Both the position numbers and the translations under genes were made by a program. Positions 27,693-37,079 of a stretch of 42,387 bases of DNA are shown in pieces. Origin of the DNA: Maricaulis sp. (GTDB taxonomy: Bacteria; Pseudomonadota; Alphaproteobacteria; Caulobacterales; Maricaulaceae); the NCBI GenBank assembly GCA_029251785.1, contig JAQXCQ010000218.1, forward strand, positions 1-42,387. The letters are read 5' to 3'. Numbering within the stretch: the first letter of the stretch is position 1; every line of letters starts with the position of its first letter. The notes below the pieces were generated by a model. It did not search any database and was not told the origin of the DNA. It was given only the letters and a program-made list of their open reading frames with translations.

Positions 27693-28731
27693 TACTTTCA
27701 CTCGATTTCTTGGCTTTACGCTTGTTACGGACAATCTTTCGAATTTCCGCAATTTCTCGCATATGGCTCTGGATAGGTTGGGCCGGTGCACCCGAATAGG
27801 TCGCTCCTGCAGGCACGCTAGTCATTACAGCCGAATTCGCGGCGATTTTTGCCCCTGTCCCGACCACCACGTGATCTGACACGCCAACGCGGCCGCCAAA
27901 CATCACATTTTCCTCAATAATCGAACTGCCAGATACGCCACTAAAGCCTGGCATCACCAAGTTTCTGGCAATTTGGACATTATGAGCAATGTGACAAATA
28001 TTATCGATTTTGCTGTCATCCCCGATACTGGTATTCCCGAACACACCGCGATCAACTGTTGTATTGGCGCCAATTGTCACGCGATCCCCCAGAAAGACAC
28101 CGCCCAAATGCGGTACATCCACCAGACCTTCAGACGATATTGCGACACCAAAGCCGGCTTCACCAATCACGGCTCCCGCAAGAATGTTGCAGTTTTCGCC
28201 AATATCAGTGCATCGCAAGGAGGCATTTGTACCAATACGACTGCCGGCCCCGATATGACACCCCGGACCAATACTCACGCCTGAGTCCAGATAAACATCG
28301 GCTCCAATCTGGACATCGCCGCCGATCACCACACCCGGGGCTAAACACGCTGTTTCATGTATCTCAGCGCTCGCGTCTATCATCGGACCGGGTTCAAACC
28401 GTCGCAGTTTGAATAGGGCATTGATGGCCAGTGACATCGCCGCACGCGGAGAATTATGGTCGAGCGTAATGGCCCCCAAAGCCCGTAATTCAGCGGAGAG
28501 CTCTGGTCGTGTGATAACAACGACGCCCTCGAGACTGATCGGAGCGACCTGCTTGAGCATTTTCGCCGAGTCGACATAAGCCAGCGTGCCAATTTGGGCC
28601 GTCTCAAGCGAGGACACGCCCAGAACCTCAGTTGCACCCCTCCCGGAATCAGAAATCGCCGCACTGGTGAGTGCGGCGATCTGATTTAGAGATAACGGGC
28701 CCAACCGGTCATAGAACCGAAGATCTGCCAC
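27685..28731 (-). CDS. lpxD: UDP-3-O-acylglucosamine N-acyltransferase
   Basis: Adds the N-linked 3-hydroxyacyl chain, third step of lipid A synthesis. It is 348 residues: an N-terminal uridine-binding domain to about 110, then a left-handed beta-helix (SAEIHETACLAPGVVIGGDV and onward) to about 310, and a C-terminal helix rich in Lys/Arg. The catalytic His is expected in ICHIAHNVQ (His250, equivalent to His239 in E. coli). The start is GTG at 28731 with AGGA 6 bases upstream. It follows skp by 15 bases, the standard bamA-skp-lpxD-fabZ-lpxA order. Confidence 0.97.
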   Translation of the reverse strand: MADLRFYDRLGPLSLNQIAALTSAAISDSGRGATEVLGVSSLETAQIGTLAYVDSAKMLKQVAPISLEGVVVITRPELSAELRALGAITLDHNSPRAAMSLAINALFKLRRFEPGPMIDASAEIHETACLAPGVVIGGDVQIGADVYLDSGVSIGPGCHIGAGSRIGTNASLRCTDIGENCNILAGAVIGEAGFGVAISSEGLVDVPHLGGVFLGDRVTIGANTTVDRGVFGNTSIGDDSKIDNICHIAHNVQIARNLVMPGFSGVSGSSIIEENVMFGGRVGVSDHVVVGTGAKIAANSAVMTSVPAGATYSGAPAQPIQSHMREIAEIRKIVRNKRKAKKSSESSD

Positions 28732-28746
28732 GATAAATCCTGTCTG

Positions 28747-29334
28747 CTATTGTTCCTGCGTTGCTTCAGCATTCTGAGGCAAACGGACACGATTGACCGA
28801 CACAGACGGAAGCTGAGCATTCAGACGCTCGATAACTGCGGCGCTGACATCAACATCCGGACTGGCGAATACGATATTTGCCCGATCAACAAGGATATCC
28901 AGCTGGTTCTCTTGGAAGATCTCTTCCAGAATTGGCTGAAGAGCCTCCAGCACCGGGCGCATGGCCTGGCGTTCTGTATAGGTGAATTCTTGCTCGCGAA
29001 CCCGTCGCGCGGCTTCGTATTCCTGGATGGAACGATTGAGCGTCTGGATACGTGACACCAAATCTGGGCGCGATTGCACCTGCTCCGGTGTCATAATCGC
29101 TGTTTCCGCAGAAAGCCGTTCGGTTTCCTGCTGGATTAGCAAATTCATGGCCGACAATTCTGCCGCCATTTCCTGCTGGATAGCGCCGAGTCGGGTCGCA
29201 ATATGCTGCCCCACAACGCTTTGAGCGAGCACACGCTGCTGATTGATCACGCCGACTTTTGTCTGGGCGAAAGCAGGTGCGGCCAAACCAGCAAAAAACA
29301 CTGGAAGGATGAGGAAAAGTTTAAAGAATTTCAT
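28747..29334 (-). CDS. skp: OmpH/Skp family periplasmic chaperone
   Basis: Holds unfolded outer-membrane proteins on their way to BamA. A signal peptide covers residues 1-23 (cleavage after AFA). The mature part begins TKVGVINQQRVLAQSVVGQ, the typical first strand, then two long helices with high Glu/Gln/Ala (QQEMAAELSAMNLLIQQETERL, and IQEYEAARRVREQEFTYTERQ) that form the tentacle coiled coil, and returns to the body with ILEEIFQENQLDILVDRANIVF. At 195 residues it is slightly longer than E. coli Skp. The gene starts 3 bases after bamA. Confidence 0.92.
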   Translation of the reverse strand: MKFFKLFLILPVFFAGLAAPAFAQTKVGVINQQRVLAQSVVGQHIATRLGAIQQEMAAELSAMNLLIQQETERLSAETAIMTPEQVQSRPDLVSRIQTLNRSIQEYEAARRVREQEFTYTERQAMRPVLEALQPILEEIFQENQLDILVDRANIVFASPDVDVSAAVIERLNAQLPSVSVNRVRLPQNAEATQEQ

Positions 29335-29337
29335 AGT

Positions 29338-31695
29338 TTAGAACCCTGTACGCGTGCTGAAACGGAAGAATTCGGCCCGGTCGTAGTCTTCTTTCAAGAA
29401 GGCTTCGGCGAAATCGAACCGGACTGGTCCGAATGGGGAATCCCAGAAGATGCTGAGGCCAGCGGATGCACGGAGCGACAGGTCATCAACCGTAAAGATG
29501 CCACCTGGCGTCTCTGCGATCTGATCTGAACTGTCTAGCAAGCCCAATGTACCAAACTCCGTAAATACGCTGCCGGAAACGCCATATTGCTCAGGCAGTC
29601 CCAGCGGGAATGTAACCTCGAATGTACCCACTGCATAAAGCCTGCCACCCAGGGAATCCCTGCGGATAAGCTCGCCAGTGGCTGCGTCCCTCGTTACTGT
29701 GCGTGCGCCAATACCCGCCACTTCAAATCCGCGGAATGTATTTCCGCCCTTGAAGAAACGGTCATTAATTCGGATCGAGTCTCCGCCCCAAGGAAGCACA
29801 AAGCCTGCATTCCCCGAGAAACTCGCAACCACGCCATCCCAAAGTCCCTGGTAGATTGTACCCGATGCTTCGGTCTTGACGAATCTAACATCGCCCCCAA
29901 ATCCGGCGAAATCTTGATTAAAAGAAAGCCTAAATCCGTTTCTTGGCTCAATCGGGTCATCAAGCTGACCCCAATTCAGAGAATATCCAAGCACGGAAGT
30001 CCTGCGCGTACCCGCCTGATTGGCCAAAGAAGCAGAGGCGGAAGCGAACACCAGAACATTGTCATTTCTCAGTGTGTAACGCAGCTGCAGATTACTCTGC
30101 GCGGTTACCGGGAAGCCGAGCCGCAGGCTGAAACCGGTTGATTCTGTTTGGAAAGACGCCTCGGAGATAAAGTCAGAATTGACCCGGAACAAGTCAAAAC
30201 CAGCTGCCATGTTTCGATCAAGGAATCGCGGCTCGGTAAAACGAATATCAATCTGCTCGCGGCGCGAACTCACAGAAACACGCAAACGCAGGAATTGCCC
30301 ACGCCCTCGAAGATTTCGCTCCGAAATAGACAGATCAATCAAAAACGCATCGGCGGATGAGAAACCGGCACCAAAGGCCAATTCACCCGTTGGCTGCTCG
30401 GTCACGCTGACCTGGACACGCGCACGATCGGGTGCGGACCCCGGTGTTTCGACGAGTTCAACTTCCTCAAAGAAGCCCAAGCGTCTCACATTATTGCGAG
30501 ATCGGTCGATCAAAACCTGATTAAAGGCATCGCCTTCAACGATGTTAAACTCACGGCGGATCACATTATCCAAAGTTCGTGTATTGCCTGCAATATCGAT
30601 CCGTTCGATGTAAACCCGTGGGCCCTCATCAATTACAAATTCGATATCAACAGTTTGAGTGTCCCGATTCCGAACGCTCAGCGGCCGGATGTTCACAAAA
30701 GCATAGCCCGAAGCACCCGCCGCAAATGTCAGCGCATCCACACCATCTTCGATGACTTGGCCCCGGAACAACTCCCCGGTTCGCGCCGGCAACATGGCCG
30801 TCAGCATATCTTCGTTCAAATCCGAAATTTCCGAGGTCACTTTGACCTCGCCAAAATTGTAGACTTGGCCCTCATCAATCGTGAATGTGATGTAAAAATC
30901 GCGTTGATCTGGCGTTAGCTCGGCAACAGCGGACAATACTCGGAAGTTTGCAAACCCCTGATTTTGGTAGAATTGGCGTAGCAATTCGCGGTCATACTCA
31001 AGACGATCCGGATCGTAATTGTCATTGGAACCAAAGAAACGCCACCAACGAGATTCCTGCGTAACCAGCTCTGAGCGCAGGCGGCGGTCACTGAATCGGT
31101 CATTACCAATAAAGTTGATACGGCGAACACCGGTCAGCGGGCCTTCAGAAATTTCGAAAACCAGATCGACACGGTTTTGCGTCTGCTCAATGATCTTCGG
31201 TGTCACAGACGCAGCAAAGCGTCCGGAGCGACGATACACTTCAATAATGCGCTGGACATCGGCTTGAACGCGGGCGCGCGTGAAGATGGCCCGCGGGCGC
31301 GCCTGAATTTCATCTGTTATCTTCTCATCATCAATGGCGCTATTGCCCTCGAGCAATACCAGATTGATGATTGGGTTTTCCTGAACACGGACGACGACGA
31401 TTTCGCCACGATCCTCAATCTGGACATCGGCGAATAGACCTGTCGCGAACAGAGTCTGGATAGACAAGTTAATCAGACGCGCAGTGGTCGGCTGACCCTG
31501 CTGAATCAGCAAATAAGACAAGACCGTATCGGTCTCTACCCGCTGATTGCCCTCAACCAGCACCTGTCGAACAGCTACCACTTCGGCAGTCGCCACTGTC
31601 TCTTGAGAGGCGGGGACGGGCTCCTGAGCCAGCACCGATCCAGAGAGACCAATAGCCGTCAGGGCTGCAAGTACCGCACGTAAAACACTCACCAT
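29338..31695 (-). CDS. bamA: Outer membrane protein assembly factor BamA
   Basis: Core of the BAM complex that inserts beta-barrel proteins in the outer membrane. It has a signal peptide (cleavage after VLA, about residue 23), then POTRA domains to about residue 420 (for example VRQVLVEGNQRVETDTVLSYL, INLVLLEGNSAIDDEKI, INFIGNDRFSDRRLRSEL, IERIDIAGNTRTLDNVIRREF), then the 16-strand barrel with ISERNLRGRGQFLRL, RFFKGGNTFRGFEVAGIGAR (the conserved RGF lid-loop motif) and SAGLSIFWDSPFGPVRFDFA. It ends in Phe, the usual C-terminal aromatic signal. The 785 residues match the family. It lies between rseP and skp. Confidence 0.97.
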   Translation of the reverse strand: MVSVLRAVLAALTAIGLSGSVLAQEPVPASQETVATAEVVAVRQVLVEGNQRVETDTVLSYLLIQQGQPTTARLINLSIQTLFATGLFADVQIEDRGEIVVVRVQENPIINLVLLEGNSAIDDEKITDEIQARPRAIFTRARVQADVQRIIEVYRRSGRFAASVTPKIIEQTQNRVDLVFEISEGPLTGVRRINFIGNDRFSDRRLRSELVTQESRWWRFFGSNDNYDPDRLEYDRELLRQFYQNQGFANFRVLSAVAELTPDQRDFYITFTIDEGQVYNFGEVKVTSEISDLNEDMLTAMLPARTGELFRGQVIEDGVDALTFAAGASGYAFVNIRPLSVRNRDTQTVDIEFVIDEGPRVYIERIDIAGNTRTLDNVIRREFNIVEGDAFNQVLIDRSRNNVRRLGFFEEVELVETPGSAPDRARVQVSVTEQPTGELAFGAGFSSADAFLIDLSISERNLRGRGQFLRLRVSVSSRREQIDIRFTEPRFLDRNMAAGFDLFRVNSDFISEASFQTESTGFSLRLGFPVTAQSNLQLRYTLRNDNVLVFASASASLANQAGTRRTSVLGYSLNWGQLDDPIEPRNGFRLSFNQDFAGFGGDVRFVKTEASGTIYQGLWDGVVASFSGNAGFVLPWGGDSIRINDRFFKGGNTFRGFEVAGIGARTVTRDAATGELIRRDSLGGRLYAVGTFEVTFPLGLPEQYGVSGSVFTEFGTLGLLDSSDQIAETPGGIFTVDDLSLRASAGLSIFWDSPFGPVRFDFAEAFLKEDYDRAEFFRFSTRTGF

Positions 31696-31721
31696 GGAAG
31701 ATCGCCGCCTCTAGGTCTCGG

Positions 31722-32894
31722 TCAAAAAATTTGGCCGAGCTTGTAATTTATATCATTCCAAGTCGCTACAAGCATCATCCCGAGCACAAGTGCAAGCCCA
31801 ACTTGAAAACCAATGGCCTGCGCTTTTGCACTCAGAGGACGCCGAGCGACAGCTTCATAGGCGTAATACACCAAATGCCCGCCGTCGAGGATAGGAATCG
31901 GCAGAAAGTTCACCAATCCCAGTCCAACTGACAAAAAACCGGCCAGATTGATAAGATTGACGAAAAGCAGCATCACGCTCTGTGCGGGGGTCTCACCGGC
32001 CTCCACACTTCTCTGGGCAGTTTGACCGGCAATGGTGGCAATGCCCAACGGGCCATTCAACATCGTCGTCGGGGACCGTCCAGTCACGACATAGCCGATA
32101 TATCGCCCGGTCATTGAAACAATGGTCCAGGTTTGCGTCGCGCCATGTTGAATCGCCGAAATCGGGTCATAGCGCTCTCGCATTGACTGCCCGCCCGATT
32201 GCAGTCCGAGGCGCGCAATTTGACGCTCGCCGCCGAAATCATCCTCAACGGACGTCATGCGCGCAGCGACATTCAACTGCAAAACATCATCATTCCGCAG
32301 AACATCAACCAAAACCTCTTCATCAGGCCGCCAACTAATTTCGGTTGTGATATCGCTGAAACGCTTGATATCGCGGCCCTCAATGGCCAATACGCGGTCC
32401 CCGGCTTCAAACCCAGCCTGCTCCGCTGCACTGCCTTCGATCACGCCACCAACGACCGGTTCGCGATAGCCGACACCAAATGATAGAGCCAAGACGGCGA
32501 AAATTGTAATTGCCAGGATAAAATTGGCGATAGGTCCCGCTGCGGTTATGAAGGCCCTTTGCCATATCGGCTTGAAATGGTAACACTTTTCAGCATCCAC
32601 CCCGACCGCATCACGAAGCTCCATCAGCTTGTCTGCATCCGGTTCGCTCGCCGCCCCGGCATCGCCGAGGAATTTGACATAGCCCCCAATCGGGAAAAGC
32701 GCGATGCGCCAAACAGTACCATGCTTGTCTCGCCAAGACACAAGGGTTGGACCAAAGCCAAGGGAGAATGCTTCTGAATGCACTCCACACCAGCGCGCTG
32801 CCCAGTAATGTCCCAATTCATGGATGACAATCACCAATGAAATGAGAAAGACGAAGGAAAACAACGTCAACGGCAGGGAAAGAATCGCACTCAT
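31722..32894 (-). CDS. rseP: RseP/MmpA-type site-2 intramembrane metalloprotease
   Basis: Cleaves membrane-bound anti-sigma factors and signal-peptide remnants inside the bilayer. The zinc site is HELGH at residues 25-29 in the first membrane segment; the third ligand Asp is in FLPIPILDGGHLVYY near the C-terminus. One PDZ domain is visible at about 125-200 (GGVIEGSAAEQAGFEAGDRVLAI). The 390 residues with a single PDZ are shorter than the two-PDZ E. coli protein, as usual in alphaproteobacteria; the Caulobacter homologue MmpA acts on PodJ. Four membrane segments are apparent. It lies between dxr and bamA, the standard place. Confidence 0.95.
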   Translation of the reverse strand: MSAILSLPLTLFSFVFLISLVIVIHELGHYWAARWCGVHSEAFSLGFGPTLVSWRDKHGTVWRIALFPIGGYVKFLGDAGAASEPDADKLMELRDAVGVDAEKCYHFKPIWQRAFITAAGPIANFILAITIFAVLALSFGVGYREPVVGGVIEGSAAEQAGFEAGDRVLAIEGRDIKRFSDITTEISWRPDEEVLVDVLRNDDVLQLNVAARMTSVEDDFGGERQIARLGLQSGGQSMRERYDPISAIQHGATQTWTIVSMTGRYIGYVVTGRSPTTMLNGPLGIATIAGQTAQRSVEAGETPAQSVMLLFVNLINLAGFLSVGLGLVNFLPIPILDGGHLVYYAYEAVARRPLSAKAQAIGFQVGLALVLGMMLVATWNDINYKLGQIF

Positions 32895-32910
32895 AAATTC
32901 ATGTCCACAT

Positions 32911-34104
32911 TCAAACTTTCACCGCCAGGGCGGCAATCACATCCCGCGCGATCGCCCGCGCTCGTCTGTCTATCGCAAAAACATCATCAAAAGCTGATAA
33001 TCCGGACGGCATATCGGCATCCGAGACACTCCGCTTCAGAGACTCCTCAACGCACCGGGCAATGTCAAGAAACCCGACCGTGCCATTCAGGAATGATGCC
33101 ACCGCGATTTCATTCGCAGCATTCAGGACCGCCGGCGCACATCCACCGGCCGCAATAACATCTCGCGCCAGACGCAGAGACGGGAATCGACGCGTATCAG
33201 GGGGCTCAAAATCCAGCCGTGACAATTGGCTCAAGCTTAAACGTTCAACCGGAGCGGCCATACGTTCTGGCCACGCCAATGCGCTGGCAATCGGTGTTCG
33301 CATGTCCGGCGAGCCGAGTTGCGCGAGAACACTGCCATCAGAATATTCCACAAGGCCATGAATGATCGATTGCGGATGCACAACGACATCCACCATGGAT
33401 TGATCAAGGCCAAACAACCAGCACGCCTCAATGATCTCCAACCCTTTATTCATCATAGTAGCGCTGTCGATCGTAATTTTGGCACCCATTTCCCAGGTCG
33501 GATGGGCCAATGCATCTTTTCGCGTCACAGTCTGCATCTGACGAAGAGACCATTCGCGAAAAGGGCCTCCAGACGCTGTCAGGGTGATCGCTTTTATTGA
33601 ATCGCGTTGATCCTGGTCAAAGACCTGAAAAATGGCGTTGTGCTCGGAATCGACGGGCAGAAGTCGTGTGCCATATCGATTGGCTTCTTCCATGAACAGG
33701 GAACCCGAACACACAAGGCATTCCTTATTGGCGAACGCCAAATTGCGTCCCTGCCGCAGCGCAGCAAGCGTTGGGCGCAAGCCGGCCGCCCCGACAATAG
33801 CGGCCATCACCCAATCGGCCTCCCGGGAGGCGGCCTCAACGATCGCCGTATCGCCAATGCCGATCTCGATGTGCGGATGCGCGGATAGCGCTTCGCGTAA
33901 CACACCCGCCTGCTCCGTATCGGCCAACGCAACGCATTCCGCTCCGTGCGTGATGGCCAGATCGGCTAATTGCAGCGCATTTGTCCGGGCCGTTAGGGCG
34001 ACAACCTGATACGACCCCGCCTCCGCGCGGCTCACCAGGTCCAATGTCGCTTGGCCCACTGAGCCCGTGGCCCCTAATATCGAAATACGCCGCGCTTCAG
34101 TCAT
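32911..34104 (-). CDS. dxr: 1-deoxy-D-xylulose 5-phosphate reductoisomerase
   Basis: Second enzyme of the MEP isoprenoid pathway; it makes methylerythritol phosphate with NADPH. Motifs: the NADPH-binding loop GATGSVGQATLDLV at residues 11-24, NKECLVCSG, the metal site PVDSEHNAIFQ, TASGGPFREW, and the active-site loop PTWEMGAKITIDSATMMNKG. Length 397 is usual. Its ATG overlaps the cdsA stop by four bases (ATGA). Its product feeds the undecaprenyl chain made by UppS two genes upstream. Confidence 0.97.
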   Translation of the reverse strand: MTEARRISILGATGSVGQATLDLVSRAEAGSYQVVALTARTNALQLADLAITHGAECVALADTEQAGVLREALSAHPHIEIGIGDTAIVEAASREADWVMAAIVGAAGLRPTLAALRQGRNLAFANKECLVCSGSLFMEEANRYGTRLLPVDSEHNAIFQVFDQDQRDSIKAITLTASGGPFREWSLRQMQTVTRKDALAHPTWEMGAKITIDSATMMNKGLEIIEACWLFGLDQSMVDVVVHPQSIIHGLVEYSDGSVLAQLGSPDMRTPIASALAWPERMAAPVERLSLSQLSRLDFEPPDTRRFPSLRLARDVIAAGGCAPAVLNAANEIAVASFLNGTVGFLDIARCVEESLKRSVSDADMPSGLSAFDDVFAIDRRARAIARDVIAALAVKV

Positions 34105-34916
34105 AACGCTAGGCCACCGGCAGGCCAGGTGATTGGAAAGTAGGCCAACACAAGCACGGCAATAATCACTGCCAGCATCAACGCATCCACCCGGTCTAAA
34201 ACACCGCCATGACCGGGTATCAATGTGCCAGAATCCTTGACCTTAAATCCCCGCTTAAACAACGACATAATCAAGTCACCGGCTACCGCAGCCGTCGCGA
34301 CGAACAAAGAAAAAGCCATAACCTGCTGATACGAAAGCCCAAACAAATACCCAATTCCGATCCCAGCTCCGGCTCCGGCGATAATGCCGGCCACCAGGCC
34401 GGCCCAGGTTTTTTGCGGGCTGGCAATCGGCAATAATTTGGGTCCGCCAATCCAGGTCCCAACAAGATAGGCAAAGCTGTCCGCCGCCCAAACAATGGCC
34501 AACAAGAGGACGACCGATTCCAGTCCGTGATCTAAATCACCGCGCATCGCGGCCAAAAGGCCGGCTGAGAGGGATATGTATAGAACGCCCAACACTTGGA
34601 TTGACCACCCGCGACGCCAACGTTCCGCTGCCGTCGCCAACGTGCCTAATCCACCCCAGAACAGCGCGTCAGAGATGTCTGTTTGGCCGGCGAGCAAAAC
34701 CGTACCACACGCCGTGGCACAGGCTATGGCATAGGCCACAGGCGGTGCCTTTGGGTCAGACATTTGCATCCATTCCCATGCCATAGCCGCAGCAAACGCC
34801 GCAACCCACGCACTAAAAAATATGTCGCCAAGCCATAAGAGCGCCAATGCGGTTGGCGCGAGGACAAGTGCGGAAACGACACGGCGGCGCAATACCGGAT
34901 CACGCGGCCCCGACAT
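34101..34916 (-). CDS. cdsA: Phosphatidate cytidylyltransferase
   Basis: Makes CDP-diacylglycerol for all phospholipids. About seven membrane segments are visible. The family signature is complete: SLFKRGFKVKDSGTLIPGHG followed by GVLDRVDAL at about residues 220-250, and PQKTWAGLVAGIIAG earlier. The ATG at 34916 has a perfect GGAGGT five bases upstream, so it is preferred over the longer open frame to 35081, which runs through uppS in another frame. From here it has 271 residues. It overlaps the uppS end by 17 bases and the dxr start by four. Confidence 0.95.
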   Translation of the reverse strand: MSGPRDPVLRRRVVSALVLAPTALALLWLGDIFFSAWVAAFAAAMAWEWMQMSDPKAPPVAYAIACATACGTVLLAGQTDISDALFWGGLGTLATAAERWRRGWSIQVLGVLYISLSAGLLAAMRGDLDHGLESVVLLLAIVWAADSFAYLVGTWIGGPKLLPIASPQKTWAGLVAGIIAGAGAGIGIGYLFGLSYQQVMAFSLFVATAAVAGDLIMSLFKRGFKVKDSGTLIPGHGGVLDRVDALMLAVIIAVLVLAYFPITWPAGGLAL

Positions 34917-35637
34917 CCACACCTCCATAGCGCCTGCTACGAATTCGGTATTGATCCAGGGCGCCTTGAAGATGCTTAGCGGAGAAATCCGGCCACAGGA
35001 CATCAAGGAAGACCATTTCAGCATAGGCGGCCTGCCACAGCATAAAATTCGAAATGCGCTGCTCTCCGCTCGTCCGAACAAGCAAATCTACATCCGGCAA
35101 ATCATGGGTATCCAACCGCGCCGCCAAGTCACCGTCATTCATCGTTGCCGGGTCCAGCTCACCGCGAACGCCGGCCTCGGCGAGCTTACGCGCCGCACGC
35201 AGAATTTCGTCTCGACCGCCATAATTAAAGGCGATGGTCAAATTGAACAGATCATTATCTCGCGTCATTTCTTCCGCGTTCGTAATAATTGTCTGCAAAT
35301 CATCTTCCAGATCTTCGCGCCGACCGATGATCCGGATCCGGACACCTCGTTCATGCAATGATTTGAGGTCTGCTTCGACATAGCGACGCATGAGCGCGAA
35401 TAACGCGCCAACTTCCTCCGGTGGACGACTCCAGTTCTCCGTCGAAAAACTAAACAGGGTCAGATGCTTGATACCCATATCGCCTGCGGATTTCACGGTC
35501 GAACGCACTGCTTCCACACCGCGCCTATGTCCAAAAGCCCGCGGTCTCCCCCGCGCTTTTGCCCAGCGGCCATTCCCGTCCATAATCACGGCCAAATGCG
35601 TGGGAATAATATCGGTTTCAGGCGCATTTTCAGGCAT
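34900..35637 (-). CDS. uppS: Undecaprenyl diphosphate synthase (cis-prenyltransferase)
   Basis: Builds the C55 lipid carrier for peptidoglycan and other glycans. Motifs: HLAVIMDGNGRWAKARG with catalytic Asp20, GHRRGVEAVR, LTLFSFSTENWSRPPEEV, IAFNYGGRDEI and DLLVRTSGEQRISNFMLWQ, all standard. The ATG at 35637 has GGAG 7 bases upstream and gives 245 residues; a GTG at 35658, directly after the frr stop, is the alternative. The neighbours frr and cdsA are in the usual order. Confidence 0.96.
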   Translation of the reverse strand: MPENAPETDIIPTHLAVIMDGNGRWAKARGRPRAFGHRRGVEAVRSTVKSAGDMGIKHLTLFSFSTENWSRPPEEVGALFALMRRYVEADLKSLHERGVRIRIIGRREDLEDDLQTIITNAEEMTRDNDLFNLTIAFNYGGRDEILRAARKLAEAGVRGELDPATMNDGDLAARLDTHDLPDVDLLVRTSGEQRISNFMLWQAAYAEMVFLDVLWPDFSAKHLQGALDQYRIRSRRYGGVDVGAA

Positions 35638-35658
35638 GTTATCGCTCCGGCGCGGCAC

Positions 35659-36225
35659 CTAAACCTGCATGATTTCTTCCTGCTTCGCCTTCAGGATGTC
35701 ATCAATGCGCTTTATGGTATCGTCCGTCATCTTCTGAACATCCGAAGCGAATGACTTGTGCTCGTCTTCGGAGATAACACTGTCTTTTTCCAGACGCTTC
35801 AGCCCGTCCATGCCATCGCGCCGCACGTTGCGCACCGCTACTCGGGCATTTTCCGAATACGTCCCTGCCAATTTCGCAATTTCTGCACGGCGCTCTTCAT
35901 TCAATGGTGGAATAGGAATGCGCAGCATCTGCCCGTCCATCACTGGATTGAGACCCAGAGGGGAGTTTCGGATCGCTTTATCGACGGCGGCCACCATGGT
36001 CTTGTCCCAGATTTGAACAGAAATCATACGGGGCTCAGGGACCGAAATCGTACCGACCTGACTGATCGGCGTCAAAGAGCCATAGGCGTCAACTTTAATG
36101 GGTTCTAGCAAAGCTGTACTCGCACGGCCGGATCGCAGACCCGACAGCTCTTTTTTGAGCGATTCGAAAGCCCCGGACATGCGGCGCTTGAGGTCATCTT
36201 CATCAAAATCAGTAACATCGCTCAT
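35659..36225 (-). CDS. frr: Ribosome recycling factor
   Basis: Splits post-termination ribosomes with EF-G. The 188 residues from the ATG at 36225 (GAGG 7 bases upstream) show [40 protein letters not shown], the hinge region and domain II, and the C-terminal helix [21 protein letters not shown]-type motif of domain I. The longer open frame to 36294 is not supported. It follows pyrH by 38 bases. Confidence 0.96.
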   Translation of the reverse strand: MSDVTDFDEDDLKRRMSGAFESLKKELSGLRSGRASTALLEPIKVDAYGSLTPISQVGTISVPEPRMISVQIWDKTMVAAVDKAIRNSPLGLNPVMDGQMLRIPIPPLNEERRAEIAKLAGTYSENARVAVRNVRRDGMDGLKRLEKDSVISEDEHKSFASDVQKMTDDTIKRIDDILKAKQEEIMQV

Positions 36226-36263
36226 GGTATGGCCTCTTAAATAAATTTCGAAACTGCAGCGGC

Positions 36264-37037
36264 TTAGGACTTTTTCGACCCGATTACCGTACACACGCCG
36301 TCACCGGCCAAGACTGACGCCAAGCCACCGGTTTCAGCGATATCAAAGACAACGATCGGAATTGAATTTTCCCGCATCAATGTTACCGCGGACGCGTCCA
36401 TGACCCGGAGGTCCTTCGTCAAGACGTCCAAATAATCCAGCTCATCATATCGCGTGGCATCGTCATTCACGCGCGGATCTGAGGAATAAACGCCATCGAC
36501 CTGCGTGCCTTTAAACAAGGCATCGCAGCTCATTTCCGCCGCGCGAAGAGCCGCCGCCGTATCAGTCGTGAAAAATGGGTTTCCCGTACCCGCGGCAAAA
36601 ATAACAACACGGCCCTTTTCCATATGGCGCGTCGCGCGTCGTCGGATATAGGGCTCACATACCGTTGTCATTGGAATCGCGGACTGCACTCGGGTCTGGA
36701 TCCCCTTGCCTTCCAGCGCTGTTTGCATCGCCAGAGCATTCATGACGGTCGCCAGCATGCCCATATAGTCGGCAGCGGCCCGATCCATGCCCTTGGCGGC
36801 ACCAGCCAGACCCCGGAAAATATTCCCGCCGCCAATGACCAGGCACATCTCCACGCCAGAACGCACTGCATCGGCCACTTCCGAGGCGATACGGTCAGCC
36901 GTTTCGATATCAATGCCGTAATTCTGGGAGCCCATAAGGGCTTCGCCGGAAACCTTGAGCAAAACCCGCCGATAGCGCGGAGAGTCTGCTGAGCCCGAGG
37001 GCTTGGGTGTTTTTTGATCGCTCACGGCGCGCAGCAT
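36264..37037 (-). CDS. pyrH: Uridylate kinase
   Basis: Phosphorylates UMP to UDP. It belongs to the amino-acid-kinase fold: [16 protein letters not shown] near residue 25, [12 protein letters not shown], the UMP-contacting [40 protein letters not shown], and [10 protein letters not shown]. The start is uncertain: ATG at 37037 (257 residues) or GTG at 37025 (253); neither has a good ribosome-binding site, and the first lies 5 bases after a strong hairpin. Family members usually start shortly before the RRVLLK segment, so a shorter product is possible. It supplies UDP for the CTP synthase also encoded here. Confidence 0.95.
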   Translation of the reverse strand: MLRAVSDQKTPKPSGSADSPRYRRVLLKVSGEALMGSQNYGIDIETADRIASEVADAVRSGVEMCLVIGGGNIFRGLAGAAKGMDRAAADYMGMLATVMNALAMQTALEGKGIQTRVQSAIPMTTVCEPYIRRRATRHMEKGRVVIFAAGTGNPFFTTDTAAALRAAEMSCDALFKGTQVDGVYSSDPRVNDDATRYDELDYLDVLTKDLRVMDASAVTLMRENSIPIVVFDIAETGGLASVLAGDGVCTVIGSKKS

Positions 37038-37041
37038 ATAC

Positions 37042-37073
37042 AATGCACCGGCGCTTTCCAGCGCCGGTGCATT
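37042..37073 (-). terminator. Hairpin between tsf and pyrH
   Basis: A perfect 14-base stem (aatgcaccggcgct / agcgccggtgcatt) with a 4-base loop, 6 bases after the tsf stop and 4 bases before the pyrH ATG. On the minus strand it is followed by GTATAT, not a uridine run. It may partly terminate the rpsB-tsf transcript, stabilise its 3' end, or reduce pyrH translation. Confidence 0.65.
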
Positions 37074-37079
37074 ATCAAT

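Noticed and set aside
27693-27791. Longer N-terminus for fabZ inside lpxD
   Set aside because: Extra residues have no FabZ similarity; the GTG at 27692 gives the family length.
34917-35081. Longer N-terminus for cdsA
   Set aside because: It runs inside uppS in another frame; the ATG at 34916 has a perfect GGAGGT.
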